Position numbers and translations under genes: made by a program
Source: DAOTVS01 sp034436375
Lineage (GTDB): Bacteria; Chloroflexota; Anaerolineae; SpSt-313
Length of the DNA: 8,057 bases
Assembly (NCBI GenBank): GCA_034436375.1
Contig: DAOTVS010000343.1
Location: 1-8,057 of the forward strand
Reading direction: 5' to 3'
In this document: piece by piece, positions 1-6,590 of the stretch
Layout of the letters: every line of letters begins with the position of its first letter
Position numbering within the stretch: the stretch's first letter is position 1
The notes under the pieces: generated by a model
The model's database searches: none
Seen by the model: the letters and a program-made list of their open reading frames with translations, nothing else
What the model was told of the DNA's origin: nothing

Positions 1-102
1 CGTCTCGCCGAGGGCGGCCTCGGCCTCGCGCAGTTTGCGCGCCGCCTCCGCCCGCTCCAGGTCCGCCATCTGCAGCTTGTAAAGCGTCTGTAGGCCGGCC
101 AT
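1..102 (-). CDS. N-terminus of a probable coiled-coil / C4-type zinc-ribbon protein (partial)
   Basis: Only the first 34 codons are in the window; the gene continues beyond the left edge. The ATG is preceded by a strong Shine-Dalgarno sequence (GGAAGGAG, complement of 108-115) at a 5-base spacing, which fixes the start. The translated start reads MAGLQTLYKLQMADLERAE and then continues as a charged Ala/Glu/Arg-rich helix. A short 'LxxLYxLQxxDLE' opening followed by a coiled coil is how the CT398/CdsZ-like zinc-ribbon family (about 240 residues, C-terminal four-cysteine ribbon, helical hairpin in front) usually begins. The zinc ribbon itself is not visible here, so the family call is inference from the N-terminus. 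Another coiled-coil protein is possible. It diverges from the kinase gene and has its own promoter at 145-173. Confidence 0.5.
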   Translation of the reverse strand, partial: MAGLQTLYKLQMADLERAEAARKLREAEAALGET

Positions 103-144
103 GGCAACTCCTTCCGTGAGCCGTATAACCAGGGCTCTTCTTCG

Positions 145-173
145 ATTATAGCACAGTGACCAGGAGGCGCCAA
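145..173 (-). promoter_or_regulatory. Sigma70-type promoter with extended -10 for the minus-strand gene at the left edge
   Basis: Read on the minus strand: TTGGCG (-35, 4 of 6 to consensus), a 17-base spacer, then a perfect TATAAT preceded by TGC, which is an extended -10. Transcription would begin near 138 and give a leader of about 36 bases before the ATG at 102. The 12-base string around the -10 (GTGCTATAATCG) recurs exactly at the promoter upstream of the second minus-strand gene (3789-3800). Confidence 0.6.
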
Positions 174-181
174 TACGTACC

Positions 182-197
182 CCGATGACCTCATCGG
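182..197. repeat. Perfect 7-bp dyad in the divergent intergenic region
   Basis: CCGATGA-CC-TCATCGG is a perfect inverted repeat with a 2-base centre (as RNA, a 6-bp stem with an ACCT tetraloop). It sits 8 bases upstream of the -35 of the minus-strand promoter and about 150 bases before the kinase start. Position suits an operator; there is no T-tract, so it is not a terminator. Function is not known from sequence. Confidence 0.4.
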
Positions 198-205
198 AGA
201 AGGAT

Positions 206-219
206 GTAGGCAGTAGGCA
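206..219. repeat. Tandem 7-mer GTAGGCA x2
   Basis: Two directly adjacent copies of GTAGGCA lie in the middle of the 103-348 intergenic region. Apart from this, the dyad at 182-197, the promoter at 145-173 and an 8-bp palindrome TTGTACAA at 287-294, I see nothing in that region. In particular I find no convincing -35/-10 pair for the kinase gene. Confidence 0.25.
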
Positions 220-337
220 TCTGCCAAGACGCCCAGGAAGTGCGAGGCTCCAGCAAGTCGAGATCACAGAACAAGCTCCGCTCATTTTGTACAAGATTGG
301 CGAATTGCGGTAAGCTCTAGGATGACAGAAGCGCTTG

Positions 338-343
338 AGGAGG
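338..343 (+). promoter_or_regulatory. Ribosome binding site deciding the kinase start
   Basis: AGGAGG lies 5 bases before the ATG at 349. The in-frame ATG at 322, nine codons upstream, has no comparable site, so 349 is the preferred start. Confidence 0.7.
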
Positions 344-348
344 GTTTT

Positions 349-2544
349 ATGCAGGAGGAAATCCGCGAGAGTCTGCTCTCGGATATCAGGAGGGAGGCCC
401 TGCTGCCTACGCTCATCCTCCTCTTTGGTGTGGGCTTTGCTCTGGCTGCCCTGGATTTGCCCTCGCCCAGGACCTGGTCCCCCTGGATGTTGGGGCTGGC
501 TGCCATCGCGCTGGCGGTCATAGTATGGGTGCTGCGCGAGCGGAGCCCTATTCTGGCTGCGTGGCTCCTGACCGCCGGACTTGTACCTTTGATCCTGTTG
601 GTGTGGCAGTGGTTCCCCGATGCCAATCTGCAGCACCTCTTTGTGTTGCCCATCCTGAGTGGAGCGATCCTCCTGGGTTGGTGGGCATGCCTGGCCCTCA
701 GTGGAGCGTCGACGGTCCTGTTGTTGGCCGGCACGATCTGGCTGGGGTTGGCGCCCTGGCGGGCGGCGGCAGATATCAGCGTGCTCTGGTTGGTCGTTGT
801 GCTCATGTCCATCGCACTGCGCATCGAGCAGGTCACCCTGACCTCGCTCTCGAATGGCTATGAGGAAGCGCGCCGGCACCTGGCTCAGGCCCGTAATCAG
901 CAGTTGGAGCTGAAACAGGCCCTGGCCGACCTGGCCCTGGCGCACCGCGAGACCGATCGCCTGAACCGGCTGCTGACCGCAGCCACTCAGGCCGTCGAGG
1001 AAGCACAGCGGACCAAGGAAGAGTTTGTGGCCAACGTCAGCCACGAGCTGCGCACTCCCCTGAACATGATCATCGGCTTTAGCGAAATGATCGGTGGATC
1101 TCCGGAGACCTACTCGCGCCATCTGCCCCCAGCATTGCTGGCCGATGTGGCAGCCATCCAGCGCAATAGCCAGCACCTGGCCAGTCTGGTCAACGATGTG
1201 CTGGAGCTGGCTGAGGCGGAGGCCGGGCGCACGCAGCTCCTGGAGGAGACGGTGTCGATCGGTGAGATCATCGCCGAAGCGATCGAGGCCGTCTCGGTGC
1301 TCTATGAGCAGAAAGGCCTCTATCTGCGCAGCGAGATCTCCCCGAACCTGCCGACCGTCTTTTGCGATCGCACCCGCATACGCCAGGTGATCCTCAATCT
1401 GCTCTCCAATGCCGGCCGCTTTACAGACAAGGGTGGGGCGACCGTCGAGGCCAGGCGCGAGCAGAACATGGTGCAGATCACCGTTGCCGACACGGGGCCG
1501 GGCATGGATGCCAACACCTCGGCCCGGCTCTTCCAGCCGTTTCAGCAGGACCAGGCCATGCGCCGGCGCTTTGGCGGTACCGGATTGGGCCTGGCCATCA
1601 GCAAAAAGTTCGTCGAGTTGCATGGGGGGCGCATCTGGCTGAAGAGCGAGCCGGGCCAGGGCACGCAGGTGAGCTTTACCCTGCCGCTGGCGCCCCCACC
1701 CATCGAGAAGGTACAGCGCTGGTTCAGCCCCTACCAGGAGTACATTCCGCGCAGCGGGCCTTCGCACGCGCCCAAAATGGAAGCGAAGGCTTGCGTCGTG
1801 CTGGTGGAGCAGGGACAGGCGCTCAGCCAATTCGTGCGCCGTCACCTCGAGGGCATGGAGGCGATCAGCGTGCGGACCCTGGAAGAAGCCAGGCAGACTG
1901 TGGAAGACCATGGCGCCCTGGCCATCGTCATCAACGGGGCGGCCCCTATCGCCTGGCCAGCCTCGCCTGCGCCAGCCATGCGCTTCGATGTACCCATTCT
2001 GTACTGCTCGCTCCCCGAGCGCCGGCAGGTAGGGGGCCTGGCTGTGCAGGAATACCTGGTCAAACCCATCATGCGCGAAACGTTGCTTGAGGCGCTGCGG
2101 CGGGTAGCGCCTGGGGGGCACACGATCCTGCTGGCGGATGATGATGCCGACCTTCGCCAGTTATTCGGCCGCATGCTCGGCTCGGCTGCCGAGCGTTATG
2201 CCCTGCTACAGGCCGAGGATGGGGAAGCGACACTGGCCCTGCTGCACAAGCGGCATCCCGATGTCCTGCTGCTGGATCTGATGATGCCCGGCAGCGATGG
2301 CTTTTCCGTGCTTGCCGCCAAAGCCCAGGATGAGGATATCAGGGATATCCCGGTGATCGTCATTTCGGCCCACGATGCGCAGAGCAAGCCGATCCAATGC
2401 GAATCGCTGGTTGTGACGCGATCAAGGGGTCTGGCAGCGTCCGATCTGGCGGCAGCCCTGCGCGCGCTCATGCAAGCCCTCGAGCCTCGCTTTGGCGCTG
2501 TAACGCCGCCCGGAAAACCTCCCGCGACGCCGGCTTGCGGATGA
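349..2544 (+). CDS. Membrane-bound hybrid sensor histidine kinase with pseudo-receiver and C-terminal receiver
   Basis: A 731-residue kinase of the two-component type; it should autophosphorylate on His and pass the phosphate to Asp. The order is: about six membrane segments (roughly residues 18-160) joined by short loops, with no sizeable extracellular sensor domain; a coiled-coil linker (about 165-225); a HisKA H-box with SHELRTPLN and phospho-acceptor His232; and a HATPase domain (about 335-448) with N-box Asn350/Asn354, G1 box DTGPG at 381-385 and G2 box GGTGLGL near 409. These catalytic motifs are intact. A degenerate receiver follows (about 481-585): Asn529 sits where the phosphorylated Asp belongs and the acidic pair is lost, but the Lys-Pro (Lys572) remains. 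The last receiver (about 591-710) has DDD at 597-599 and Asp643 in LLLDLMMPG but lacks the conserved Lys-Pro. A Pro/Ala-rich tail of about 20 residues overlaps the convergent regulator gene. The partner is probably that neighbour; the signal is unknown. An ATG at 322 would add nine residues but has a poor ribosome site. Confidence 0.93.
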   Translation: MQEEIRESLLSDIRREALLPTLILLFGVGFALAALDLPSPRTWSPWMLGLAAIALAVIVWVLRERSPILAAWLLTAGLVPLILLVWQWFPDANLQHLFVLPILSGAILLGWWACLALSGASTVLLLAGTIWLGLAPWRAAADISVLWLVVVLMSIALRIEQVTLTSLSNGYEEARRHLAQARNQQLELKQALADLALAHRETDRLNRLLTAATQAVEEAQRTKEEFVANVSHELRTPLNMIIGFSEMIGGSPETYSRHLPPALLADVAAIQRNSQHLASLVNDVLELAEAEAGRTQLLEETVSIGEIIAEAIEAVSVLYEQKGLYLRSEISPNLPTVFCDRTRIRQVILNLLSNAGRFTDKGGATVEARREQNMVQITVADTGPGMDANTSARLFQPFQQDQAMRRRFGGTGLGLAISKKFVELHGGRIWLKSEPGQGTQVSFTLPLAPPPIEKVQRWFSPYQEYIPRSGPSHAPKMEAKACVVLVEQGQALSQFVRRHLEGMEAISVRTLEEARQTVEDHGALAIVINGAAPIAWPASPAPAMRFDVPILYCSLPERRQVGGLAVQEYLVKPIMRETLLEALRRVAPGGHTILLADDDADLRQLFGRMLGSAAERYALLQAEDGEATLALLHKRHPDVLLLDLMMPGSDGFSVLAAKAQDEDIRDIPVIVISAHDAQSKPIQCESLVVTRSRGLAASDLAAALRALMQALEPRFGAVTPPGKPPATPACG

Positions 2545-3688
2545 AATCGCTGGCCCCCAGGGCCAGGGCCAGCTCCTTCTGGGGCAGCACCGAGCAAACG
2601 ACGATGGGGGTAGCCGCCGTGGCCGGATGGTTGCGAAGCTGGGCCAGCAGCTTCCAGCCATCGGTGCCGGGCATCATCAAGTCGAGGACGATCACGGCGG
2701 GTCGCAACCTCTGGGCCATCGTCAGGGCCTGGGTGGGATCCGTCTCGCCAAGCAGGCGAAAGCGGCTATCCTGCAGATAGCGCTCCCAGAGCTGGAGGGT
2801 ATCGACATTGTCCTCGATGGCCAGCACCAGGATTTGCTCGCCAGCCGGTAGCCAGACGCGCGCCCGCCAAGCTGTTCCGTTGGCTGCCTTTAGGGTGGCC
2901 AACTGGCCCTGGTACAGTTCGGCCAGGCGCTGGGCCATATCGACCGCATCCGCATCCCAGCCCCCGGGCGGGCTGCCCCTACCCATGGCCGTCCGCGCGC
3001 TCAGCTCGATCAGCACCGCACTCCCCTCCTCGCCCACAGCCAGCGAGATGGCGCCGCCGGGCACAGCCTGGATAGCCGCCATGAGCAGGTTGAGCACGAT
3101 CTCCTTCAGCACGGTAGCAGGCAGGGCGGCAGAAACCGTCGGGGAGACGGGGTAGACTTGCAGGGCTACACCCTGGCGCATGGCGAGGCGCGTTGCCAGC
3201 TCCAGCGCCTCACGAACCGCGGGTTCGATGGGCGTGCACGCATCGCCCAAACGGTCGCCCAGTGAGGCGATCTCCTGGTCCACGGCCGCCTCGTCGGCGC
3301 TGCGCGCCCCCGCAACAGGCATGGCGGCCAGCAGGTTGTAGCGTGTGCGCAGGTGGTCAGCCAACGCTTCGAGGGCTGCCTCCTGCACCCGCCGCAGGTG
3401 CCGCGGGCTCAGGCCGAGCTGGTTGGCCACATCGCCCTGGGTGAGGCGCTGCACATAGCGACAGAAGAGCACAGAGTAATCCTGACGGCCGGTGAATTGG
3501 GCGGGACTCGAGGCGAGTTTGAGCTCCTCGATAGCCGCGATCAATGCATCGCGCAGGGCGCCGGCGGTGTTGGCACTGCCAGAGAGCCCTAACGCCTCGA
3601 CGAGGGGGCTCTTGCGTAGGAAAGCGGGGTCGTAGAGGCGGTTCAGGGCCTGTCGCAGTTCCTCTGCGAAGGAGCGCGCGTTTGCCAT
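2468..3688 (-). CDS. Response regulator with N-terminal HTH, degenerate HATPase-like middle and C-terminal receiver
   Basis: This 406-residue protein reverses the usual response-regulator order. Residues 70-115 form a helix-turn-helix of sigma-region-4/LuxR look (LTQGDVANQLGLSPRHLRR), probably DNA-binding. Residues about 145-282 align by eye with a GHKL ATPase fold: the N-box-like LKEIVLNLLMAAIQA keeps Asn200 but has Ala204 in place of the second Asn, and no DxGxG or GTGLGL box is present, so ATP binding is unlikely. Residues 286-398 are a canonical receiver with acidic Glu292/Asp293, phospho-acceptor Asp336 (VIVLDLMMPG), Ser366 and Lys385 (RKP). It is convergent with the hybrid kinase and diverges from the ABC importer, so it is probably the output of that kinase acting on the shared control region; this is inferred from position. 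The ribosome site is weak (AGG 8 bases before the ATG) and lies inside a direct repeat. The last 77 bases overlap the kinase gene in antisense. The start is the only sensible one upstream of the HTH. Confidence 0.9.
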   Translation of the reverse strand: MANARSFAEELRQALNRLYDPAFLRKSPLVEALGLSGSANTAGALRDALIAAIEELKLASSPAQFTGRQDYSVLFCRYVQRLTQGDVANQLGLSPRHLRRVQEAALEALADHLRTRYNLLAAMPVAGARSADEAAVDQEIASLGDRLGDACTPIEPAVREALELATRLAMRQGVALQVYPVSPTVSAALPATVLKEIVLNLLMAAIQAVPGGAISLAVGEEGSAVLIELSARTAMGRGSPPGGWDADAVDMAQRLAELYQGQLATLKAANGTAWRARVWLPAGEQILVLAIEDNVDTLQLWERYLQDSRFRLLGETDPTQALTMAQRLRPAVIVLDLMMPGTDGWKLLAQLRNHPATAATPIVVCSVLPQKELALALGASDFIRKPASREVFRAALQRQSEARGLA

Positions 3689-3690
3689 GT

Positions 3691-3726
3691 CCTAAACCTG
3701 GCCTTCCCTGAGGCCTAAACCCGGCC
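3691..3726. repeat. Direct repeat CCTAAACC(T/C)GGCC at the regulator start
   Basis: CCTAAACCTGGCC (3691-3703) and CCTAAACCCGGCC (3714-3726) match at 12 of 13 positions and are 23 bp apart start to start, close to two helical turns. Copy one lies 3 bases from the regulator ATG and covers its ribosome site; copy two runs into the palindrome CCGGCCGG (3721-3728). The spacing suits a dimeric DNA-binding protein, with autoregulation by the adjacent HTH protein as the obvious guess. Confidence 0.45.
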
Positions 3727-3735
3727 GGAAAGATA

Positions 3736-3764
3736 TAGAAAACATGGTGGAGTCAGTGTATGAT
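3736..3764 (+). promoter_or_regulatory. Candidate promoter for the ABC importer operon
   Basis: TAGAAA (-35, 4 of 6), a 17-base spacer and TATGAT (-10, 5 of 6). Transcription would begin near 3771 and give a leader of about 65 bases. The -10 overlaps the palindrome TGATATCA (3761-3768). The -35 is imperfect, so activator dependence is plausible. Confidence is moderate because it rests on hexamer matches only. Confidence 0.35.
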
Positions 3765-3790
3765 ATCAGGAGAGTGTCAGAATGTGTCCG

Positions 3791-3819
3791 ATTATAGCAC
3801 CGGTAGCAGGCATCCGCAA
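3791..3819 (-). promoter_or_regulatory. Candidate extended -10 promoter for the response-regulator gene
   Basis: On the minus strand: TTGCGG (-35, 3 of 6), a 17-base spacer and a perfect TATAAT preceded by TGC (extended -10, which compensates for a weak -35). Transcription would start near 3784, leaving a leader of about 96 bases that contains both copies of the direct repeat at 3691-3726. It lies downstream of, and points at, the plus-strand candidate promoter. Confidence 0.5.
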
Positions 3820-3835
3820 ATAGAAAGGAAGAGCT

Positions 3836-5572
3836 ATGAAAGGCATTACACGTCGCAGATTCCTGGCTTCGCTCGCCGCCCTGGCGGCAGGCAGCGCGCT
3901 GGCCGGTTGCGCGCCGGCGCCCGCCGCAGCGCCCACGTCCGCGCCGGAAGCGGCTGCCGCCACCAGCGCGCCTACCGAAGCGCCCACCAGTGCACCCGCC
4001 CCAGCGGCCGCCGACATCATGACGCCCCGGGGCAAGTATCCCGAGGTCGTCGAGATCTCCATCCCCAAGGCCGCGTCTGCGGATCCCAGGTTCGCGCCCG
4101 GAGACTCCATCGACAACAACTGCCTGACCCGCATCTTGCTTGACCGCCTGAACGTCAAGTTCAAGGTCGCGTGGGAAGTGGAATCCAGCGAATATACCAA
4201 CAAGCTTTCGCTGAACATCGCTGCCAACGACCTGCCGGACGCCTTTACGCTGTATGCGCCCAACGACTATCTGATCTACAAGCAGCTCGTAGACAACGAT
4301 ATGCTGGCCGACCTGACCGAAGCCTACGCCAAATGCGCGGGCGACTATATGCACCAGACGTTCAATTCCTTCCAGGAAAGGAACCTCGAGCCCTTCAAGC
4401 AAGATGGCAAGCTATATGGCATCGCCGGCGGCTTCTACGGCTATGAGCACAACCTGCTGTGGCTCCGCACCGATTGGCTGAAGCAGTACAGCTTGGCCGA
4501 GCCCAAGACGATGGACGACGTGGCGAACATCGCCAAGACCTTCATCGATAAGAACGCCGGCGGCAAGGGCAACGTCGGCCTGGTGATGGAACCCAAGTAC
4601 CCCGCCAGTTCCAACATGTACGCCGGCACGGCGGTCTTTGGCGCGTTCCACGCCTATCCGAAGACCTGGATCAAGGATTCCAGCGGCAAGGTCATCTGGG
4701 GCAGCGTGGCTCCCGAGATGAAGCAGGCGCTCGCTGTGCTGGCCGATTGGTACAAGCAGGGCATCATCGACAAGCAGTTCCCCACCCGCACGGCCAGCGG
4801 CGCCGTTGATGCCCTCGTGAAGGACGGGCAGTGCGGCATCTTCTTCGCCCCCTGGTGGTTCCCCTATGTGGCGTTCCCGGACTTTCCGAAGAACAACCCC
4901 GACGGTGATCTCGTGGCCTATAACGCCCCGCTCGATGCCGACGGCAAGTACAACATCCTTTGGCCCGGCCCTGCCAACACGGTCATCTGCGTCAACAAGA
5001 AGTATCCTCATCCCGAGGCGGTCGTCAAGATGCTTAACGTCGAGTTCGACGCCTGGAGAGGAATCGATCAGGACCTCTACAATCTCATCAGGCCCTCGCT
5101 GGACGCCGGCACCGACTGGGTCTACTTGTTCCCGACGGGCGGCGTCAACCTCGAGTTCGCCGATTGTATCCCGAACGTCGGCTACCTCACGAAGAACTAT
5201 ATCGATAACGGCAAGCTGGAGGGCAAGCCCGGCGTGTTCCACTCTCAATTCGACAAGAATCTGGCCATAGGTGCGAAAAAGTGGCTCGATGCGCCAACGT
5301 TGGATAACTCCGGCTGGCTCGACTATCACGCCCGGTATCAGGCCTCCAACATCGTGGCTGCGCCCGAAGTGCAGATCACCTATCCGGCGTTCTCCTTGTT
5401 GACGCCATCCATGGTGGACTTGAAGCCCAACCTGGATAAGATGGAGGACGAGGTGATGCTGCAGATCATCATCGGCGAGAAGCCAGTCGATGCCTTTGAC
5501 ACTTTTGTAGCCGAATGGAACAAGCAGGGTGGCGACACAATCACAAAGGAAGTCCAGGAGAGCGTGAAATAG
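3836..5572 (+). CDS. ABC importer extracellular solute-binding lipoprotein (LplA/LipO-like), Tat-type signal
   Basis: A 578-residue substrate-binding protein that would be anchored outside the cell and hand its ligand to the two permeases downstream. The N-terminus has a twin-arginine motif (TRRRFL, residues 5-10), a hydrophobic stretch and a lipobox LAGC with Cys25 as the lipidation site, so export in folded form by Tat followed by lipid anchoring is likely. Residues 26-59 are a flexible linker of Ala, Pro, Thr and Ser, a style common in Chloroflexota lipoproteins. The remaining ~520 residues have the length and look of the large binding proteins of the LplA/YtcQ group; the C-terminus (FDTFVAEWNKQGGDTITKEV) matches the ending I know from that group. 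These usually serve oligosaccharide uptake (CUT1-like), but the ligand cannot be read from sequence. The ribosome site AAAGGA stands 6 bases before the ATG. It is the first gene of the importer operon and is followed by a strong stem-loop. Confidence 0.92.
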   Translation: MKGITRRRFLASLAALAAGSALAGCAPAPAAAPTSAPEAAAATSAPTEAPTSAPAPAAADIMTPRGKYPEVVEISIPKAASADPRFAPGDSIDNNCLTRILLDRLNVKFKVAWEVESSEYTNKLSLNIAANDLPDAFTLYAPNDYLIYKQLVDNDMLADLTEAYAKCAGDYMHQTFNSFQERNLEPFKQDGKLYGIAGGFYGYEHNLLWLRTDWLKQYSLAEPKTMDDVANIAKTFIDKNAGGKGNVGLVMEPKYPASSNMYAGTAVFGAFHAYPKTWIKDSSGKVIWGSVAPEMKQALAVLADWYKQGIIDKQFPTRTASGAVDALVKDGQCGIFFAPWWFPYVAFPDFPKNNPDGDLVAYNAPLDADGKYNILWPGPANTVICVNKKYPHPEAVVKMLNVEFDAWRGIDQDLYNLIRPSLDAGTDWVYLFPTGGVNLEFADCIPNVGYLTKNYIDNGKLEGKPGVFHSQFDKNLAIGAKKWLDAPTLDNSGWLDYHARYQASNIVAAPEVQITYPAFSLLTPSMVDLKPNLDKMEDEVMLQIIIGEKPVDAFDTFVAEWNKQGGDTITKEVQESVK

Positions 5573-5583
5573 CCGCCCGCTCA

Positions 5584-5620
5584 CACAACGATGAGGGGGC
5601 ACTCCCCCCTCATCGTTGTG
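5584..5620 (+). promoter_or_regulatory. Perfect 16-bp stem-loop between binding-protein and permease genes
   Basis: CACAACGATGAGGGGG pairs without mismatch with the arm at 5605-5620 around a 5-base loop (CACTC). It begins 11 bases after the binding-protein stop. It is followed by ATTATGCCC and not by a run of T, so it is a poor intrinsic terminator. In binding-protein operons such as malEFG, intercistronic hairpins protect the upstream mRNA from 3' exonucleases and lower downstream expression; that role, making much binding protein and little permease, is the best inference here. Confidence 0.8.
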
Positions 5621-5673
5621 ATTATGCCCGGTGAGATGCGCCGGCATGGCATCTTGTGTCTATGCCGTTCATT

Positions 5674-5677
5674 GGAG
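5674..5677 (+). promoter_or_regulatory. Ribosome binding site deciding the first permease start
   Basis: GGAG lies 8 bases before the ATG at 5686. The in-frame GTG at 5656 and ATG at 5662 have no such site, and starting there would add an atypical stretch before the MRNKKEE opening expected for this permease group. Confidence 0.55.
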
Positions 5678-5685
5678 TGGGCGGA

Positions 5686-6576
5686 ATGAGAAACAAGAAA
5701 GAAGAAATCTACTACAATCTGATGATGCTGCCGGCGATGGTTTTGCTGTTTATCTTCAGCATCGTCCCCATGCTGGGGGTCGTGATCGCCTTCCAGCGGT
5801 TCATTCCCGCCAAGGGCGTGCTCGGCTCCCCGTACGTGGGGCTGGCAAACTTTGCCAAGCTTTTCCTCTACCGGGATGTGGGGCAGGTCTTTTACAACAC
5901 GATCTATATTTCCCTGGCCAAGATCATACTGGGGCTGATCGTCCCGGTGGTGTTCGCGCTGCTTCTGAATGAGACCCGGTTCAGGTTCTTCAAGCGGACG
6001 GTGCAGACCGTCGTCTATCTGCCTTACTTCCTGTCCTGGGTCGTCCTCGCGGTCATGTTCAACAACATCTTCTCCTACACCGGCATCGCCAACATCATCA
6101 CGAAAGCGTTGGGGTCCGAGCCGGTCATGTACATGATCAACAACTCGGCGTTCAGGCCGATCGTCATCCTGACTGATGTATGGAAGAACTTTGGTTACGG
6201 TGCGATCGTCTATCTGGCTGCGATCACGAGTATCGATCCCAGGCTCTACGAGGCGGCGGATATCGACGGCGCCAACCGGTATCAGAAAATGAGGTATATC
6301 ACGCTGCCCTCCATCCTATCCGTGATCATACTGATGGCGACGCTGTCGCTCGGCAATGTGCTCAATGCCGGCTTTGAACAGATCTTTGCGATGGCGACGC
6401 CGCTGGTCTATCAGTCGTCGGACATCATCGATACCTATGTCTATCGGATGGGCCTGATCAGCCTGCAGTTCAGCTTCGCCACCGCTGTAGGCCTTTTAAA
6501 GTCGGTTGTGAGTTTCTTCTTAATCGTACTGTCCTATGTGCTGGCGGACAGGTACGCAGGCTATAGAATCTTCTAG
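5686..6576 (+). CDS. ABC importer permease, LplB/YteP type (first of two)
   Basis: A 296-residue inner-membrane permease that forms half of the translocation channel. A positively charged N-terminus (RNKKEE) leads into the first membrane helix (MMLPAMVLLFIFSIVPMLG); about six helices follow. The cytoplasmic EAA loop, where the ATPase docks, reads YEAADIDGANRYQKMRYITLP with Glu189 and Gly195 in the conserved places. Length and the N-terminal pattern fit the LplB/YteP branch of binding-protein-dependent sugar permeases, which pairs with LplC/YtcP proteins such as the next gene. It is in the same operon as the binding protein, separated by 113 bases containing the stem-loop, and is followed after 14 bases by the second permease. 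By eye the permease genes use more A/T-ending codons (ATA, AAA) than the signalling genes, possibly a sign of a different history. Confidence 0.92.
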   Translation: MRNKKEEIYYNLMMLPAMVLLFIFSIVPMLGVVIAFQRFIPAKGVLGSPYVGLANFAKLFLYRDVGQVFYNTIYISLAKIILGLIVPVVFALLLNETRFRFFKRTVQTVVYLPYFLSWVVLAVMFNNIFSYTGIANIITKALGSEPVMYMINNSAFRPIVILTDVWKNFGYGAIVYLAAITSIDPRLYEAADIDGANRYQKMRYITLPSILSVIILMATLSLGNVLNAGFEQIFAMATPLVYQSSDIIDTYVYRMGLISLQFSFATAVGLLKSVVSFFLIVLSYVLADRYAGYRIF

Positions 6577-6590
6577 CGGGAGACGGAGCC

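Noticed and set aside
282..836. Minus-strand open frame opposite the kinase membrane domain
   Set aside because: The product is low-complexity and Arg/Ser-rich with no fold signal; the plus strand encodes clear membrane helices and catalytic kinase motifs.
1362..2090. Plus-strand open frame of 242 codons inside the kinase gene
   Set aside because: It is a shifted frame of the HATPase and receiver region with no family features and no ribosome site; overlap with intact ATPase motifs in the other frame rules it out.
382..3772. GATATCAGGAG at 382-392 and 3762-3772, with GATATCAGGGA at 2335-2345, as a shared regulatory site
   Set aside because: Two of the three copies lie inside the kinase coding sequence, and Asp-Ile-Arg codons explain them; only the copy near 3762 is in a control position. 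It is interesting only if the motif recurs upstream of other genes.
3911..4012. Repetitive Ala/Pro/Thr codons as a DNA repeat element
   Set aside because: They encode the flexible linker after the lipobox cysteine and are explained by protein composition.
4412..5647. Long minus-strand open frame (411 codons) opposite the binding-protein gene
   Set aside because: It mirrors a clear binding-protein gene, its product has no recognisable domain and is rich in His/Val/Asp as expected from a GC-rich antisense frame, and it runs across the stem-loop at 5584-5620.
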